NCBI GenBank assembly: GCA_028564705.1
Contig: JAPXFQ010000203.1
Span: 186,001 to 250,000, forward strand
Reading direction: 5' to 3'
From: Apricaphanius iberus
Lineage: Eukaryota; Chordata; Actinopteri; Cyprinodontiformes; Aphaniidae
DNA: 64,000 bases
The notes beneath the pieces were generated by a model. That model ran no database searches. It was not told where the DNA came from and was given only the letters and a program-made list of their open reading frames with translations. The translations under genes and the position numbers were made by a program. Position 1 is the first letter of the stretch. Each line of letters opens with the position of its first letter. This document shows, in pieces, positions 23,476-38,400 of the stretch.

Positions 23476-26400
23476 CCGGTCATAGCTGTTTTTTCTTTTT
23501 CTTTACAGTTATTCACTGGTCTGTGTGGATATCCTCCGATATTAAACCGGTCCAGGGCGAAACAAGGCTGGGTAGCACGGATTTAAAGCACTGCATTAGG
23601 TTAAGTTCAGGATAATTTAACAATAACCAAAACTGTTGCTGACCAAAAAAGAACATCTTTGCCGATAGGGATCTCTTACTGCCCCAGAATATCCTTCAGT
23701 GTTGTTTTTTATAGTTTTTTTTGCTAGCAGAAAATCATGAATCCTTTAAACTGAAGTGTATTCGTGTTATACAGTGGGAGAACGGTAAAAAAGGACGCCA
23801 TCAAGCCCTCCGACTGGTTAAAAAAAGCAAAGTTCGAGGTGTTTTGTAAAAAAATCTGATTGAGAGGCTACACTGAAGAAGGTAGTGCTAGTTCATTCTC
23901 ATTAATTTTCATATTTCAGGTTAAATATTCCCTAAGATGCATATAAAATTTCTATTTGAAATGTTTATTGAGGGTGTTTTAAATTTCACAATGCATAATG
24001 CCACACATTTCTATTAAACCATTTCATAATCTTGACCTGTGATGTAAGAGGAGGGAGTCATATGTTATGTGCTGCCTCAGCTCAGTAGGTAGTTATCAGG
24101 TCCAGCCGCTGTGTCATCAAGAGTGTTGACTAGCTTTGGATGATGTTCACTTTTCTTGATTATAAATTATTGTGTTAGTAGAGGACATCAAGTCTGCTGG
24201 GTGCGTTTTTGTGCAACCGTAAAGTTTGGACTTCTGCTTTGGACATGAAAAGCAAGATTGTTTGTGGCCCTTCGTTCAGATTGGAAGATTAAAATCCCAG
24301 CAATGTGGTTGAGTTTAACATGGGATTGGGAAGCACAGATCGGGTACGATTCACACCAGCCTTTGGTGCTTACAGCTTCATTGTGGCCGTCGTCAAAGGC
24401 AACCTCTCCACCTGCAGCAGGCGGGAGATGCAGTCACTTCATCTCTACGCTGATGGGACGATATCAAAGATTAGAGCCAGTGTGATCTGTGGGTTGTTGA
24501 ACAAAAGCAAGCTTGTAGCCCCTGGTCTAATAACTTCAGCTTTGCTTAATAATGTTTTGTTTTGGCCATTAATCCTTCCCCTGGTCCCCCCTGCTCTCTG
24601 GTGCATGCAGCAGGCTCATAGCTGTATGGTTGTGGTCCATTATTTGTGTAATTGTAAACATTAGTAGTTGATTTAGTGTCAGAGTTGGCATTAAAATCCA
24701 TAGTATAGGACTCCCTTCTCCCACGTTACTTCAGGTCTGGCGCAGGTTAAATCTTCTCACAAAAATGACTCCAAAGGCTAAAATAATTCCTGTATGAGTA
24801 CATCTTCATTTAGAAAACAGTTCGTAATAGATTTCCCTAAACAGTGGTTTAAGGGCCCCTCTAACCTGCAACCAGCTCTTCAAATAGTCCACAGGGCAGA
24901 GCCAAAATTCCTCCATGGTGATGTAAAATAATCATTGCCTGTTATTACACAGCCTTTCTCCTTTCATAGAGAAATGCAGGGTTATTCTCCCAGATCACCT
25001 TGGTCTGACATTAAGAGTTGTTGGCCCCCCCCCCCCCCCCCCCTTTTTTTTGTTTTGTTGGGGGCGGTTGAGGGAATCCATTCAATTTGAAAACAGCACA
25101 TTGCTGTCTGATTATTATGAATCTTTTACTGTAATTTTTAGTTATATTTTTAGATATGAATCAGACTCGTTTGTCTTTTATATAACATTCGTTGTGAGTT
25201 GGTGCTAGATAAATGAATTGGGAAGAATAGATATAGTAGGAAAGCTTTTCACTTGAACTTTCTGGAGCTTCTGTTAACATGTCTGCTTAAAGATGATGTG
25301 TGTCGGTAGAATAGTCTGAAAAACATTTGAAGTTTAGCTCTCCGTGCATCCTAACTTAGCTTAGGTCATTTGGCCTGGTTCCTTAATCCATTCAGCAGAC
25401 CTGCGAATCCGTCTGGTTTACGCTGAAGGTGTAACACGTGGGAACTAAAAAAACGAAACAAAATAAAGAGGCATAGAAAAACTTAATGGTAAGCAAACAA
25501 AAGGTAATCGAAAATTTTTTTTTCTGGAGAAATCTTTGTAAGATTGATTTTCATGATCAAAGTTATTTGGCTTGCCATGTCTTTTTTTTTTTTTTTTTTA
25601 AGTAGCTGCGGTACTTACTAGCTCCACAAAATGTAATGAGAAAGCATGCCTTCTGAGTTTTAGAGTCAAAAAAAAAAAAAAAAAAAAAAAGCAGTCGGGG
25701 CCAAAATGAGCGCTTTGGACATTTGCTCCTGACACATCACCTCTTAGAACATAACCAAAGCATTTTAGAACTGCTGTAAGACATCAACTCTATGGTAACG
25801 GTACTATTGGACATTCAGAAATGCCGCGTTTTTTAATTAACATCTCCTAGTAACAGTAAAATAAACAGTCTCCATTTTTTTTACCTAGATTATTTAGGAT
25901 TGAGTATATCTCTGCATATTGTGGTGCAGTCAAAAGTTATTGAATGTTAAGAGCGCCATGATAAAGGTGTGTCCTGTCTGGAGGACAAAGAGCGCAGTCA
26001 TTTTTAGAGCACCTATCTTGTTTATCTGAACAGGTCGTCATGGTATTTGTTTAATGTTGAGCTGAAGGACATTTTAAATGGAAGTGAAAAACAAAATGAA
26101 CAGGTCAAAACTTGAAACAAATACCTGCACCTGTTGTCTTTGCCCCAACCCCCTGTACAAACGAGCAGGAAGCTCTAACAGTGGCTTTAGCCAAGCAACC
26201 GCCTTATGTGTTCACTCTAAACAACAGGTGTGTTTAAGGATTTCGGTTTATTGCTTTATTTGTTTAACTTTTACTCATAACAATGTCTGTATTACTCACT
26301 CAGAAAGCATGCGCCTTTTGCAATTTGATTTACTTTTGGCATTCGATTTGTAAAAGTTTCACTGGTTTCTGGAAGATCACAGCTTCAGAAAGCTTGTTTT

Positions 26401-29400
26401 ACTTTGTGCTGTCTTTGTCAAATCCTTGGATGTATGTTTTAGCAGGAAAGTCATTTTCAGATTTAAGTCTGGAGTTAATGCGGTCAGTACCAGTCTGTAT
26501 TAAAGCCGCGCCAAAAAAACTGCTTCTGTTCGCAGCTAAAGGACACCTTTTGCTGTCATGGTTTTCTTTTCTTAGCCAAGATGTCTCAAAGCAGATCTCA
26601 CTTCCCTTCAGCCACCTGGGCTGATGAGAGACAGGAGAGAGCAGAATACTAATCGAGTCAGCTCAGTGCTGTTTATTAACCCCGTATGTTATCAGGTTTA
26701 ACAGTGTTCTGGTTATTTCTACGGAAAAAACAGAATAACTGTGCTGAGACTTTTCACAACTTTTATTGAGACAAAAATAGCATTTGTTGGGCATTTATAG
26801 AAGAACCAGTTAAACCAGTTCATGCACTCCACTGCTTTGGAAATTCGAGTCTTTCCTCAAACATGAACTCTATAGTTTTTGTCTCTTTGTAACATTTTTT
26901 ATGCTCAATGACAGTAAAAATAAACCTAGTTTGTAGATCAGCTGAGAGATCTGTTTCCAGCTAAGCGTAACACACACACACACAAACACACACACACACC
27001 AACAATCTTCCCAACTATAATATGCTTGCATTACCTGTCACTTTGCTGCTGTTACAGCTGAATCCCCCCTTTGTGGGACAGAAAAAAAGGAACATTTTAT
27101 TCTACAAGTGTCACTGTCTGTTCTCTTCCCCTGCTCGTGGTCGAACCTGTTGTTTTCTTCACCTGCTGTTTTGGTGCCACCCTTTGAGTAGAATAGACAT
27201 CAACAACAATCAGCGCATGCAGGCGATGTGATGACACAAATCGTCACTGCGTGTCGCATTCTTTGAAAAGTCTGAGCTGAACCTAGTTGACGCACAGGCT
27301 TTGCAGTCGAGCAGACATTTGAGCAGACTGGGAGGTATTAAACGGAGTTGGAGAGTCGAGGGCAGATGACTGTTGGATATTTTTGGAAAACATGGCTTTG
27401 CGATGTTTTGTATTGGGATGACATCAGTTCATGTTAACCTAGATATTCCTTCCTATTTGATCTTTTTTATCCTACAAGTGGCAAAAGATAGATTTTGTAA
27501 GAAGATGCACAGCCTGTGTGCTTCTCATCCTTCGCTACAAAGTGTATCTAACCTGTCGTTGTGACATTGGACGCATTATCTTATGGTGCTGGATGTGATT
27601 TGGTGGATGGTGAACTTCCAATTGCATAGAATATAGAGTAACTTTAAGTGTCTTATTTCAATATCAGCCATTCGATAGTGGTGTAAAGAAATTTATCATT
27701 TGTAGACCAAATTGCAATAGCCCACACTTCCTGTTTTATTATCAATCTCTATGTACAGGTATCTAACAGAAAATAATACAGTAACACCTTTTAAGACTTG
27801 TTTTATTAAAATATGACTATTCTTAGTAGTCCTTTGCCCCATTTCCTACCCCATTTACCCCCGTTTCCTACCTATTAGGGGTGGGCGGTATACCGAAAAT
27901 GTATCTATACTGAAATGCATCAATGTTACAGACGTCATTTTGCCTGTGCTGGTAAATTCAGTATGTAATTTTTTTTGAAAAGATGTTTTAGTTTAGTGGT
28001 GACCCTGTGCCCTTTAAGAAATGAGCTGTGCCTTGAGTCACATGACTACGCACAGTCATGTGACATACAGAGGCAATAATACCCAACTGAGAGGAAAGCG
28101 CTGCTAACGCAGCTACTGTGTAGCTATATTTAGCAAGAGTTTAGACTCTTCTACTGACTGTTTTTCAGAAAAATGCGACTAGCGACAAATAAAGTGACTT
28201 TTTATGGTGTTATTGGAAACTAGTGGACGTTTGTTTAGAGTGCTTGTAGCTCAACAGCTCCGCCCGCCCAGGTCCTACAGAGATTACCCCGCTGAGTTGC
28301 TGCTTGAAGCCACCGCCTGTTCCCACCTGTGCTCCGATGCAAAATATTTTCTGTCTAAAATAACGACTGCACACTAAAATCACCTATTTTACTCAGCCCC
28401 CCTCACTTTCTCACCTAATCTGGTCTGTGTGATCACTTCTGAATGTAAAAATGGACTTTAGGAAATACAGAAAGGAGTGGGAATGAAACACTGAATTAAA
28501 GCAAACAATACATGGATATTAACTAGGGCTAGGCAAAACAATTACTTTTTTAAATGATGAATCTAGCGATTTTTTTTCGATGCATCAATTAATCTAATAA
28601 TTAATTTTTAAATTCGATTAGATTTTAATTCGATTTGATTATCGATTATTTACCCATTATTTGATTTGTATAGAAATTTGACATTTATTAATTTGTATTT
28701 TCATTAAATTTTTTCTTAATTTTAACACATTTTAATTAAAGTTGTAGTATTAGTACAATCTTATGTTAGAGGTTGCATTTAACAATAAGTATAATGTTGT
28801 GCAAAGAAATCATATGAATAAAGGAGAGAAAACACCTTCTAAAAATATATATATATATATATAAAAAAAAACATTTACTTTATGCAGAAAAGTGCTCTCC
28901 ATTCACAAAAAACTTTTAGTTTGCTGCATTTTCGCTTGTTTCTGACATAAGATTGGCAAAAGAGAGAGAGAGGGGCGCTGTTCATTACAACAAAATGCTG
29001 CCAACTGACTCACTACATGCTGACACTATTTGGTCCCGCCGTGTTTGTTTTGAAAGTATTGATGCATCGACACGCTTTTCTTGTTACTACGTATTTTATG
29101 TGTCGTCGTAATCGATTACGTCAACGCGTCGTCCCAGCCCTAATACTAACATCAACATAGCTCCAGTGTGGGAGAGGAGCAGATTCGTTCATCCGACTGG
29201 ATCCCTGGATGGATAGATCATCCACTCTAACTCAGCCATAGTGTATTTCGTCAGCTGGAAACCTATTAAATATTATTACTGGCAGGGGAGGACTGATACA
29301 GGGTCGGGATAAAACATTTAAAAAGATGACTTCTTTTTGTACCCAGAAAGACAGTTACCAGACTGTTAAAACTGCAAAAGATAATAAATGTTGAACAGGC

Positions 29401-32400
29401 AAAAGACAATAACGTATTTCTAAAGGGGGAAGTTGTATAATTGGATAATTAATGTTTAGTTGTTTGGTTGTGATTTCTTGATGAAGACTCTCCTCTGTCT
29501 GACCAGCATGTCTTATCATCGATGTGAAGCTTTGTCCAGTTTACTAGTTTGTTCAAAAACAAAAACAACCTAAAAATAGTACCTGTACTAAAAATGTGCC
29601 TATTTGAGATGCCTGAAATTCTCATAAACTTGTTTAGTATCTGGCCTTAGTATTCTCCCTTTATTTATTCCCTTTGGCTCATATTGATGTGCAGCAGACA
29701 AAGCAAATACCCTTGCAAAAAGCTTTTGCGCAGTTTCCAAAAAAAATAGCAAAGTTTAGAGAACAAAAGCCTTATTACCCTTTTATCTTTTATTTTTCTT
29801 CCTGCCTCCTGAAACAATCTACTTCTTTGTAAGCGAATCGTTGTGAACTCAGCCAAATGTTTATCATTTCAGAGGCATGTGCCCAGGAAGTACTACAGAT
29901 ATAATATGATCCTTTTCCTGGTGTTTATCCAGGATCTGAACCAGCCTGCACTCCCCCCCCAAATTATGCTGTGATCTTTCCTGGCTGCCACCCTCACAGC
30001 GTGTTTTCATTTGTTGTTTTTTGGTGGTTTTGGTTCAGTTTACTGTACAAGCTCCCCGGTCCAGCAGCCCATGTTTCTTTTTTTCTTTTTGACTGGCTAT
30101 AAGTTTTCTCTGTTTTGCCTTTTATTACAACTGCTGACTCATTTCCCATTCTGGTATTCTGTCATATGAAGGGGAATGGAAAGGGTTTCATTTTGGGCGT
30201 GGGTATGTCTGCATGTGTACATTAAAACCTACGGAGAGGGCACAGGCTGTTAAGGTTGGGACAGATGAATGGAAAAGTAACTCATTGAAGAATAGTTCAA
30301 CGGTTTAAGTTATAATGTGCAGGATGCTGCTGTGAAGACTGACTAAAGCAATTGTTCTAATGAAAAAAGTTGGACTTTTAAATATGGAGAAACTTACTAG
30401 CTCTTCTTTTTAAAGCTAAAGAAAGAAGAGGTGGTTTAATTTGTTCCAGACTTTGGACTGGGAATGTTCTGAACTTGGGATGGAAAACGGGCCTTGTCTG
30501 GCAGGAGAGGACACTGACCTTCGTTTGAGTAAATTTTTTCTGCTGGGAGAGAAAAGTGAACAAATTATTTATGTTTCTTACCAATAAGGATGTGATTAGC
30601 TGTTGGCAAAGAGCAAACACTTTTTTTTTTAAAGACCCAGAAGTTTGTGGCAGAAGTAAAGCCAGGCATGAAGCTAATGCTACCATGTGCTGGTCTTATC
30701 GGTATTCTGTTCCCCTAGATTTACAGCCCCTTAATTACAATGTCTACAAACTAAATGTTATATTTAGTTTCTGTGAATCCATATTAACTGCAGAATCCAT
30801 ATTATCTGGAGAAATGTAAAAATTCATTGCTTTATCTTTAAAAGGCAGGTTTCACAAGACAAAGCTGCCATCAGTGAGTCTTTTGGTCATTCATAAGCGG
30901 TCAATTTGCTACGATCTGGCGTTTTTCACAAAACATACGCATGGGCGGGTTAAAAGGGGATATGGGGGTGATGACCGAGCTGTCGGCAGGCAGGGCTGCA
31001 TATAATTCCTGAATGCCGCAATAGTCCCGCATTGCCATGGAGCATTCATAAACGCACTGTGCTGCCAATTTGCGCTAATTTGTCTCCAGTGTCTTATGAA
31101 AACTCTTAGAGGTGCTTTTAAAATACCAAGATGCATTTAAAACTTTTGACTTTGTAACCCAATTTCTTGCTCCAGCTCTCAAGTACTGACTACATAAAGT
31201 GCTATTATATATAGCACTTTATATATTATATGCTTATTTAAACTGCATTAAATAAACTAATCATTAAAAATATATTTAAAAATGTAGGTAATTGCAATTT
31301 ATAAATAAATAATTGAATGTAAAATTCTTTAGATAACATTTGAAGTTTTTTTATGTTAATATAGTATAAAATAGTTTCAGTTTTTACGCAAATATTTTGT
31401 GGTTCATTTAATACTAGGCCTGTTGCGATCAACACATTTAGCTGGACGTTAAATTGGCCCAGAAATTAGAGGCCGAAAAAAAAAAAAAAAGAATAGGCAC
31501 TTGTGTGGCCAGCTGCAGCCACTACTGGACTGAAGGAAGGACCCCCACACACTCAGAGCCACCGTGACCCAGTCCACTCATATTTTACTCTTAAGTTTGG
31601 TGTCTAATTTTCGACTGCACTATTTGATATATATTTTATTATTTACTACCATGTGGTAGTGTGCTTTACTTTGTGGTGATTTTTGTTTGATACTTGTAAG
31701 TCCAGATTCCACGTCAGCCAGCTATTTGCACCGTTATTCTGGTTAACTTTTGAATTGATTTATTTTGTATAGTTAAAGAAACTTGAATCTGTTTTATTTT
31801 CTATTTTTCTGAAACCATTTGCACTCAGGTTACTGTTTTAATTTTTTTTTTCATATTGTCTTTGAAGTTCAATAAACATTTAAAGAGTTTATTGACTTTT
31901 TAATTTATATTGCAAACAGTGAATGTTGAATTGTGTTTCACAATTAATGTGTTTCTAAAAAGTATATATAAGCCTTAATAATTAGCTTTAGATATCAGCC
32001 ATTGGTGGCCACACTTCACTTTTTGGTCCTCCTCTACCAGAAAGTATTAGGATAAACGATACTATTGTTGTTTTGAGACAATTTTCAGTTAATATAAAGG
32101 TCGCACTACACAAGTATTATGTCCGTCATTTTGACCGACTGGGTCAAAAAGATCCAGTCATAATGAATCTTTACCCGTCAATTTTTGAGTCTCATGGGGG
32201 CGACTGGTGTCAGTCTATGAACAATCGACCAACATGTTGATACCTGAAGTATTTTTTTTTTTCCATTTTAAATGATGTTCAATCCAAACCAGCTACATTA
32301 TAAAAGAGAACTACATACAGTACAGACCAAAAGTTTGGACACACCTTCTCGTTCAATGCATTTCCTTTATTTTCATGACTACACTATAGATTCTCAATTA

Positions 32401-35400
32401 AGGGCATCAAAACTATGAATGAACACATGATGTATGGATTTACTGTATGTACTTGAACAAAAAGGGTGAAATAACTGAATACATGTGTTATATTTTAGAT
32501 TCCTCAAAGTAGCCACCCTTTGCTCTGATTACTGCTTTGCATTCTCTTGAGCTTCAAGAGGTAGTCACCAGAAATGGTTTTCCAATAGTCTTGAAGGAGT
32601 TCCCAGAGACGCTCAGTACTTGTTGGCCCTTTTGCCTTCACTCTGCGGTTCAGCTCACCCCAAATCATCTCGATTGGGTTCAAGTCCGGTGACTTCGGAG
32701 GCCAGGTTATTTCACACTTCTTTGTAAAAGTACTACATATTTCCATATGTGTTCATTCATAGTTTTGATGCCTTCAGTGAGAATCTACAATGTAAATAGT
32801 CATGAAAATAAAGAAAACGCACTGAATGAGAAGGTGTGTCCAAACCTTTGGTCTGTACTGTATGAAAATGAAATTAAACTATTGCACTTAAAATACGATT
32901 ACCTTCTGCAGTTCCTGCTGCACATAAAATCAAAATGCGCACCCATTTGAGCATAATCGAATTGTAATCAAATATTGGGACTGCTGCAGAGGTTATGGTC
33001 ATCAGGTTTTGGATTTCTGCCTTGGACAGATGACTCAGGGGAGTTTAGATGTTCTGGATGCTGAGTCGGTGACTTGAGCGTCACTTCAGCTAATGTTTTA
33101 GAATGAGGAAACATTTCCCGGTTGAAGCGATCAGAAGTTGGGAAAAATCTCTTTTCAAACCATTTCCTGATCCCTGAACTATTGGAGGAAACTCTCAGTA
33201 ACTTTTCAATGTGCAGTCAGTGTCGCGGTCAGCGAGATGCGTTGAATACCTTGTCTGGGAATATTTTCTTTTACCGATTATTCACCTGGACTCTATGCAT
33301 AAAGTTGAAAGCCTTTAGATTTTTCCATCACAGTTTAAAAAAAACCCTGTCAAATACTGAAGAATATTAGGTTAACGCAACCCCTGTTAAAAATTGCAAA
33401 TACACCCTTTGAACGGTCAATGAACGTACATTTTTTTATAAGACATTTACCCCTGCAACTGGAAGACATTTTAATATCCAGTATAAGTTAATAAAAAACT
33501 GAAACATGAAGAAAAGTTTGATGAAGTCTGCAAAGATAATGGCCCTTCCAAAAATTTTAATCACTAGGCTCCGAAAAGAAAAACATGAAAAAGTACCAGG
33601 TAAGAGTTTTGTACACAAAAATTGGAAACCAACAAGAAAGACTGTCACTTGGACCTAAAACAGATATCCGAAATTACTCTGCCACTACAGATAGTTGGAC
33701 AGTGTATGCCTCTTTTTTATCCGTTATTTTTGGTAGAAAGAGAGAGACCTGCAGGGAAAAACAAACATGCAATGCAAATGGGACTAATTGTGGCTGTAAA
33801 AACGATTGCACTACTTAAAATTGATTATGCGATTAATTGATTTAATGGTTATTGTGACAGACCTGTTTAATGCATCGAAAAATGATTTAAACATTTACAG
33901 TAAAACCCTCTTATCCAAACAGATACAATACACAGAACGTAGAGCAGTTTCAGGCTATATCATAATATTGCTTTGCTAATTAAAATACAGCATGGTGTCT
34001 TATGCTGCAGATGTCTTTGCTGCTTTGGGCCTCAACCAATGATTACTTAGTAGAGAGACTGAAGGAAGAGTATTGTTTTTTTTTTTATTCATTAATTTCT
34101 CAGCCACTGCAGCCTTTTTTCCCACAGTGAAGTAGTTGCTCTGATTTCACCATTTAACCTTGTAGCAGATTCCTCAGCTGTTATCTCCACTTTGAACATT
34201 TCAAAAATGTAAGAAGGTAAAAACTTTTACATGGAACTGTACTGCAGGTTTTACATTAATGGCTAAGAATATTTAGTTCTTCAAATGTTTTACAAATAAA
34301 ATCAAAGAACGGAGGAGATTACATCACAAGGTCCTGCATGCTTTATGATAATTATACAAAGACTGCAAACTGCTGGAACATTTATCATTCATCAATTAAT
34401 TACACCACAGGTGCATTTGTAGCAGCCTCCCTTTGTGCTCAAAATCACACCACAATATTTCTAGGATGTGAATTTAGGTAAAAAATTAAGTGTGAATATT
34501 TCTATATACTCTGAAGATTCAAATAATTGAAATTGTATAGCTGCGTCTAATAGATCCTAATGATCTGGCTCTTGTATATGGTTTTTCAGTCTGTTTACGT
34601 AGAATATGAATTATTGTGTCATTTCTTTTTTTTTTTTGTGACCGAATCATCGTGACTCCATCCAGCAAAATAACTACTTAAAACAGAAGGTTTTTGTCTG
34701 CAGCCTTCTGTTTGGTTCATGTTTATAATCAGGCATTATCTCCTCACTGAGTCTGCTAAACTCTAATCTGCTTTATCAACAGTTCAGTGGCTCTGTTCAG
34801 AATTGAATTACCTCGTGTCTTTATTTTCTAGAAAAACATTAATTTTACACTCCAAAGTTCAGATACGTGATGATGAATTGGTTTGTTTTTTTGGTACACT
34901 CGACCATGAATCTGTTTTACTGTGGTTCATTACACATAATCGTGGTTTTATTTCTAATTGACAGAAATGAACCTGGAACCTGAGCTGGTGATTTTCCTTT
35001 GTTTTTGTTTTCCGAACAATAATGCAGTCTTTTTTTTCTTTTTTTGGTAAAAGAACTTGTTAAGATAACTATTGTGTTACTGAAAGGATTATAGAGGAAA
35101 GTATGAGATCAGTTGGGTTAGGAATATTGCTTCGCTTGCATGGAATCAGCACACTAATGGATATATATTCAGTAATGCATTTTGTGGTTATTCATAAAGA
35201 ATAACTTGGATGGGTACAAACAGTTAGGGGTGTATGTTTGCGTTCGACATTGATTTGTTTTAGTACTTTGCTTACAATTGCAGCTAAATTTGTTAAACCA
35301 CTTCAAATGGGATTTATTGGCAAAGTTTGTATATTTGTCAGAAGGATCTTTAAATGGTTCATAGCAATAAGTTGTATAAGTTATCTCTTAAAATGAAACA

Positions 35401-38400
35401 CAAAATAGCATTCTAATGACCCCTTCCTTACTTAAAAAAAGCTGGAACACTTCATGACCATCATCTCTGCCCCCTTTGCTGTTTTGACCAGTTATACGTA
35501 TGATGATCCAGCATCTGGCCGTGTTCCTGGGGAATCTTAAGACCACTTCTCATGGGTAAAGGTCTCCATTCAATTATATTGCTGCGTTTGAGTGCTGTAG
35601 CCATCTTTTGTCCCCCCTTCAGATTACTGCATTGATGTGATCATCTGAAGTCAAGCCTCTGTGGACTTGAAAATATGCATATGATCATTGTTCCGTTTGA
35701 AGGCCGATTTCAGGGTTGTTTGTGTTTTAATCGTGGTCTGAAGTCCGGGAAACATCAGACAAATCATTTTGCTCCTTTTCTTCTGGTTTTCAGAGGAATG
35801 AGTCGGAGCTGCAACAGGCTGTGTGTTTTAGTTACAGTTTTTGTAGCATTCTGAAAAATCCACAGATTTATGCTACAGGGTGTTTGTTTTTCCTTTCCAA
35901 CCCCTTTTGCCCTCCGTGTGCATACAGCAAAATTAACAATATTCCCTGCTGACCGTGTAGAAACGATGTAAATCCTGCAGGATCAGGGTTATGATTAAAG
36001 CACCTAAAGCGACTTTGAATGTAGGACCAATTTGGCTTGAAAGAGCAATCATTGCTACTGGCATAAGATTGTTGTTGATAATAAATAACCTGTGTGGATC
36101 TAATAAACCACGTAATTGTGTAACATCAAAATATAATTTTTCTTCACAATGTATTCAGTTCGTTTTCCCAGTGAGGATTCAGTATCCATCATGGCTTGAT
36201 TACCTCTCTCTACATCTGTGTCCCACTTTCCACAGTGCCTCAGAATCATCACTGCCGCTTGTCAGTTCTTTGTAATTGCAACCAGAAAGGTCTTTTTGAG
36301 ATGCATCCAAAGCTTTGAGAAACCCGCGTCCAAATTTCACAACTTCTGACATCTCTGGAGCATTTCGTTAGCGGATTCTTCTCATGCCTTAGTGTCATTA
36401 CATCTGCCAAAAATATAAAGCTGCTCCCTCAACAGACAGATGAGTACAAATTTGGCAGCCATATAACTGTTCAAAAAAAAGGAAAGAGCAAATTTCAGTG
36501 TTGGTGGTCCAAATCTTTATCCATCCTTTGGCGAGTGTTAAAGCAAGCTGCCGGAGTACCTCATTTCTCTATTAAGTTTAAATTGTGAGCGTAATTACAC
36601 CTTTCAACTTAATAAGAGGAAAAAAACCCAAATGCTTTACCCAAAAATATGTAAAATCTCAAATGGCATCCATATAGCTTAATATTATTTTTTGATATTC
36701 TGACTTGCACAGGTTTTCAGCACCTTCGCCAACGAGGATTACGATCGGCGCAATGATGACGTGGACCCAGTCGCAGCATCTGCAGAATATGAGCTGGAAA
36801 AGAGAGTGGAGAAAATGGACGTGTTTCCTGTGGAGATTGAAAAGGGTGAGATGTGTTGTTTTAGGTGATTCACCTGGTTAATTTAGGAGAAACATGAGGA
36901 AAAAAAAATGACAAAACTACATATTACTGACAAAATTTATGGAAGATTTCTAATTTCTTGTAAAGCTTTGATCCGTGGATATAAAGTTCTTATGATTCCA
37001 CTTTCTCTTTTCAATCTTGAAACATAATAGAAAAATCAACATTCAGAAGTTGTAGGAGAGGTTACCCTAAAAAATCTAGAACTGTTTTAAAACTGTGAAC
37101 AGAGTTATTAATTGTTCATTTCAAACCTTCCTTAGCAGGGCCGCGCAGAGACCTTTAGAGGTTCAGGTGCTCAAAGTTAAAAAGGGGCACATGGAGCACA
37201 ATTTTAAAACGACTTACAACATAATTTATAGTACATCATCCTAATTAACAACAACCAATATTCATCAAGAAACTAATAGAGAATCGCAACATAATATATC
37301 AGCGTCATCAGAATGGAACCATGCAAAGCATAATGAATAAAAAAGTGTTATAAAATACATTATAGAATAATTGAACTTGCTGCAGGAATAAACCCTGATA
37401 TCTGTCTGGTTAACCTCCACAGCAACTAAGCCACAGACAGCTTTAAAGATCAAAACAGCTCGGAGTGGGCAACTCTACTTTTTCATAATAGAGTAAGCGC
37501 CAGTGAGAGATTTAGATTTTTAAATCAAGAGATCAAATAAATGTATGATCTCTTCAGCACACAGAAATTAGGTAAAAATATGAATACAGTTTCAATTAAT
37601 TTAGATATAAAAAATTCATACATATTTGGATAAGAATTGTTTAATTTATTTGAAAAGTGCATTACAAGTTTTATTAAAATTCTCACATGTATAAATTGAA
37701 TTTTGGGCCTTTTTCAATTGTGACACATCTGACTTTCCATTCCTGCTGCAGTCCAAATTGATGCTATTGTAGGCTGTGTTCGGCTACTGTTTAGGTGACA
37801 TTTTTAGATATGTGTGTGGCTAAGGCTACGGGCGCCAACTTACCACCTCTGGTTGAGGGTTTGCAGCAGTGGCTTAGTTTCATTCACATCCGTTCAGCCT
37901 CAGCCCAGATCAGGTGTGAGGACGTGCCTCATACAAACGTTGGGTGAAAGGAGCGGAGAGTGAACTGAAAGTCTGCTGTACCTGCGCTTTGAGGTGTGGC
38001 CCTCAGGTGAAAGTCACGCCATTTAAAAAAAAAAAATATTTTTTACATTAAAGTGAAGCAGGCTGCCAAAATCAGAGCCACTGAAACTGTAATTTTTTTT
38101 TCTCCCGGTCTGTAGCACACCAAACATTTTGTTCTGACTTGGAGCAGCGTAAGAAACGGTCTGAAGATTTCTGTGTGGCCAAACCACTTTTGTGTTTGGG
38201 GAGGGGGGGCGAGGGGAGATCTGAAACCAATACCGCAAGTAAATAAACACGGTTTTTATGTAACTTCAAAATCAGGACTCTATTTTTCTTCACAAAAAGG
38301 CTTATTTAAAAAAAAACACAACGTTTTTTTGACGTAATTTGATGGAGTTCTGAGCCCGCTCTCTACCATAGGCTCAGGACACATGTCAGCGGCCAAAACG

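Larger units (their letters stand above)
15023..36712 (+). other. ppp1r9a-like: neurabin intron 2 (21.7 kb), transposon-rich
   Basis: Starts GTAAGTGAG after codon 609 and ends TGACTTGCACAG before GTTTTCAGC. It holds a SINE, three bounded hAT elements, several element fragments, a nested Tc1 element, homopolymers and a CA repeat (listed separately). The remaining stretches, notably 17.0-18.9, 21.5-23.4, 23.6-25.0, 29.2-31.4 and 33.9-36.7 kb, show only short ORFs with no recognisable family. I see no nested gene. Confidence 0.8.

Noticed and set aside
24258..24664. Overlapping plus ORFs of 75 and 119 residues in intron 2
   Set aside because: No recognisable domain, two overlapping frames, no splice signals matching an exon, and no repeat match that I know.
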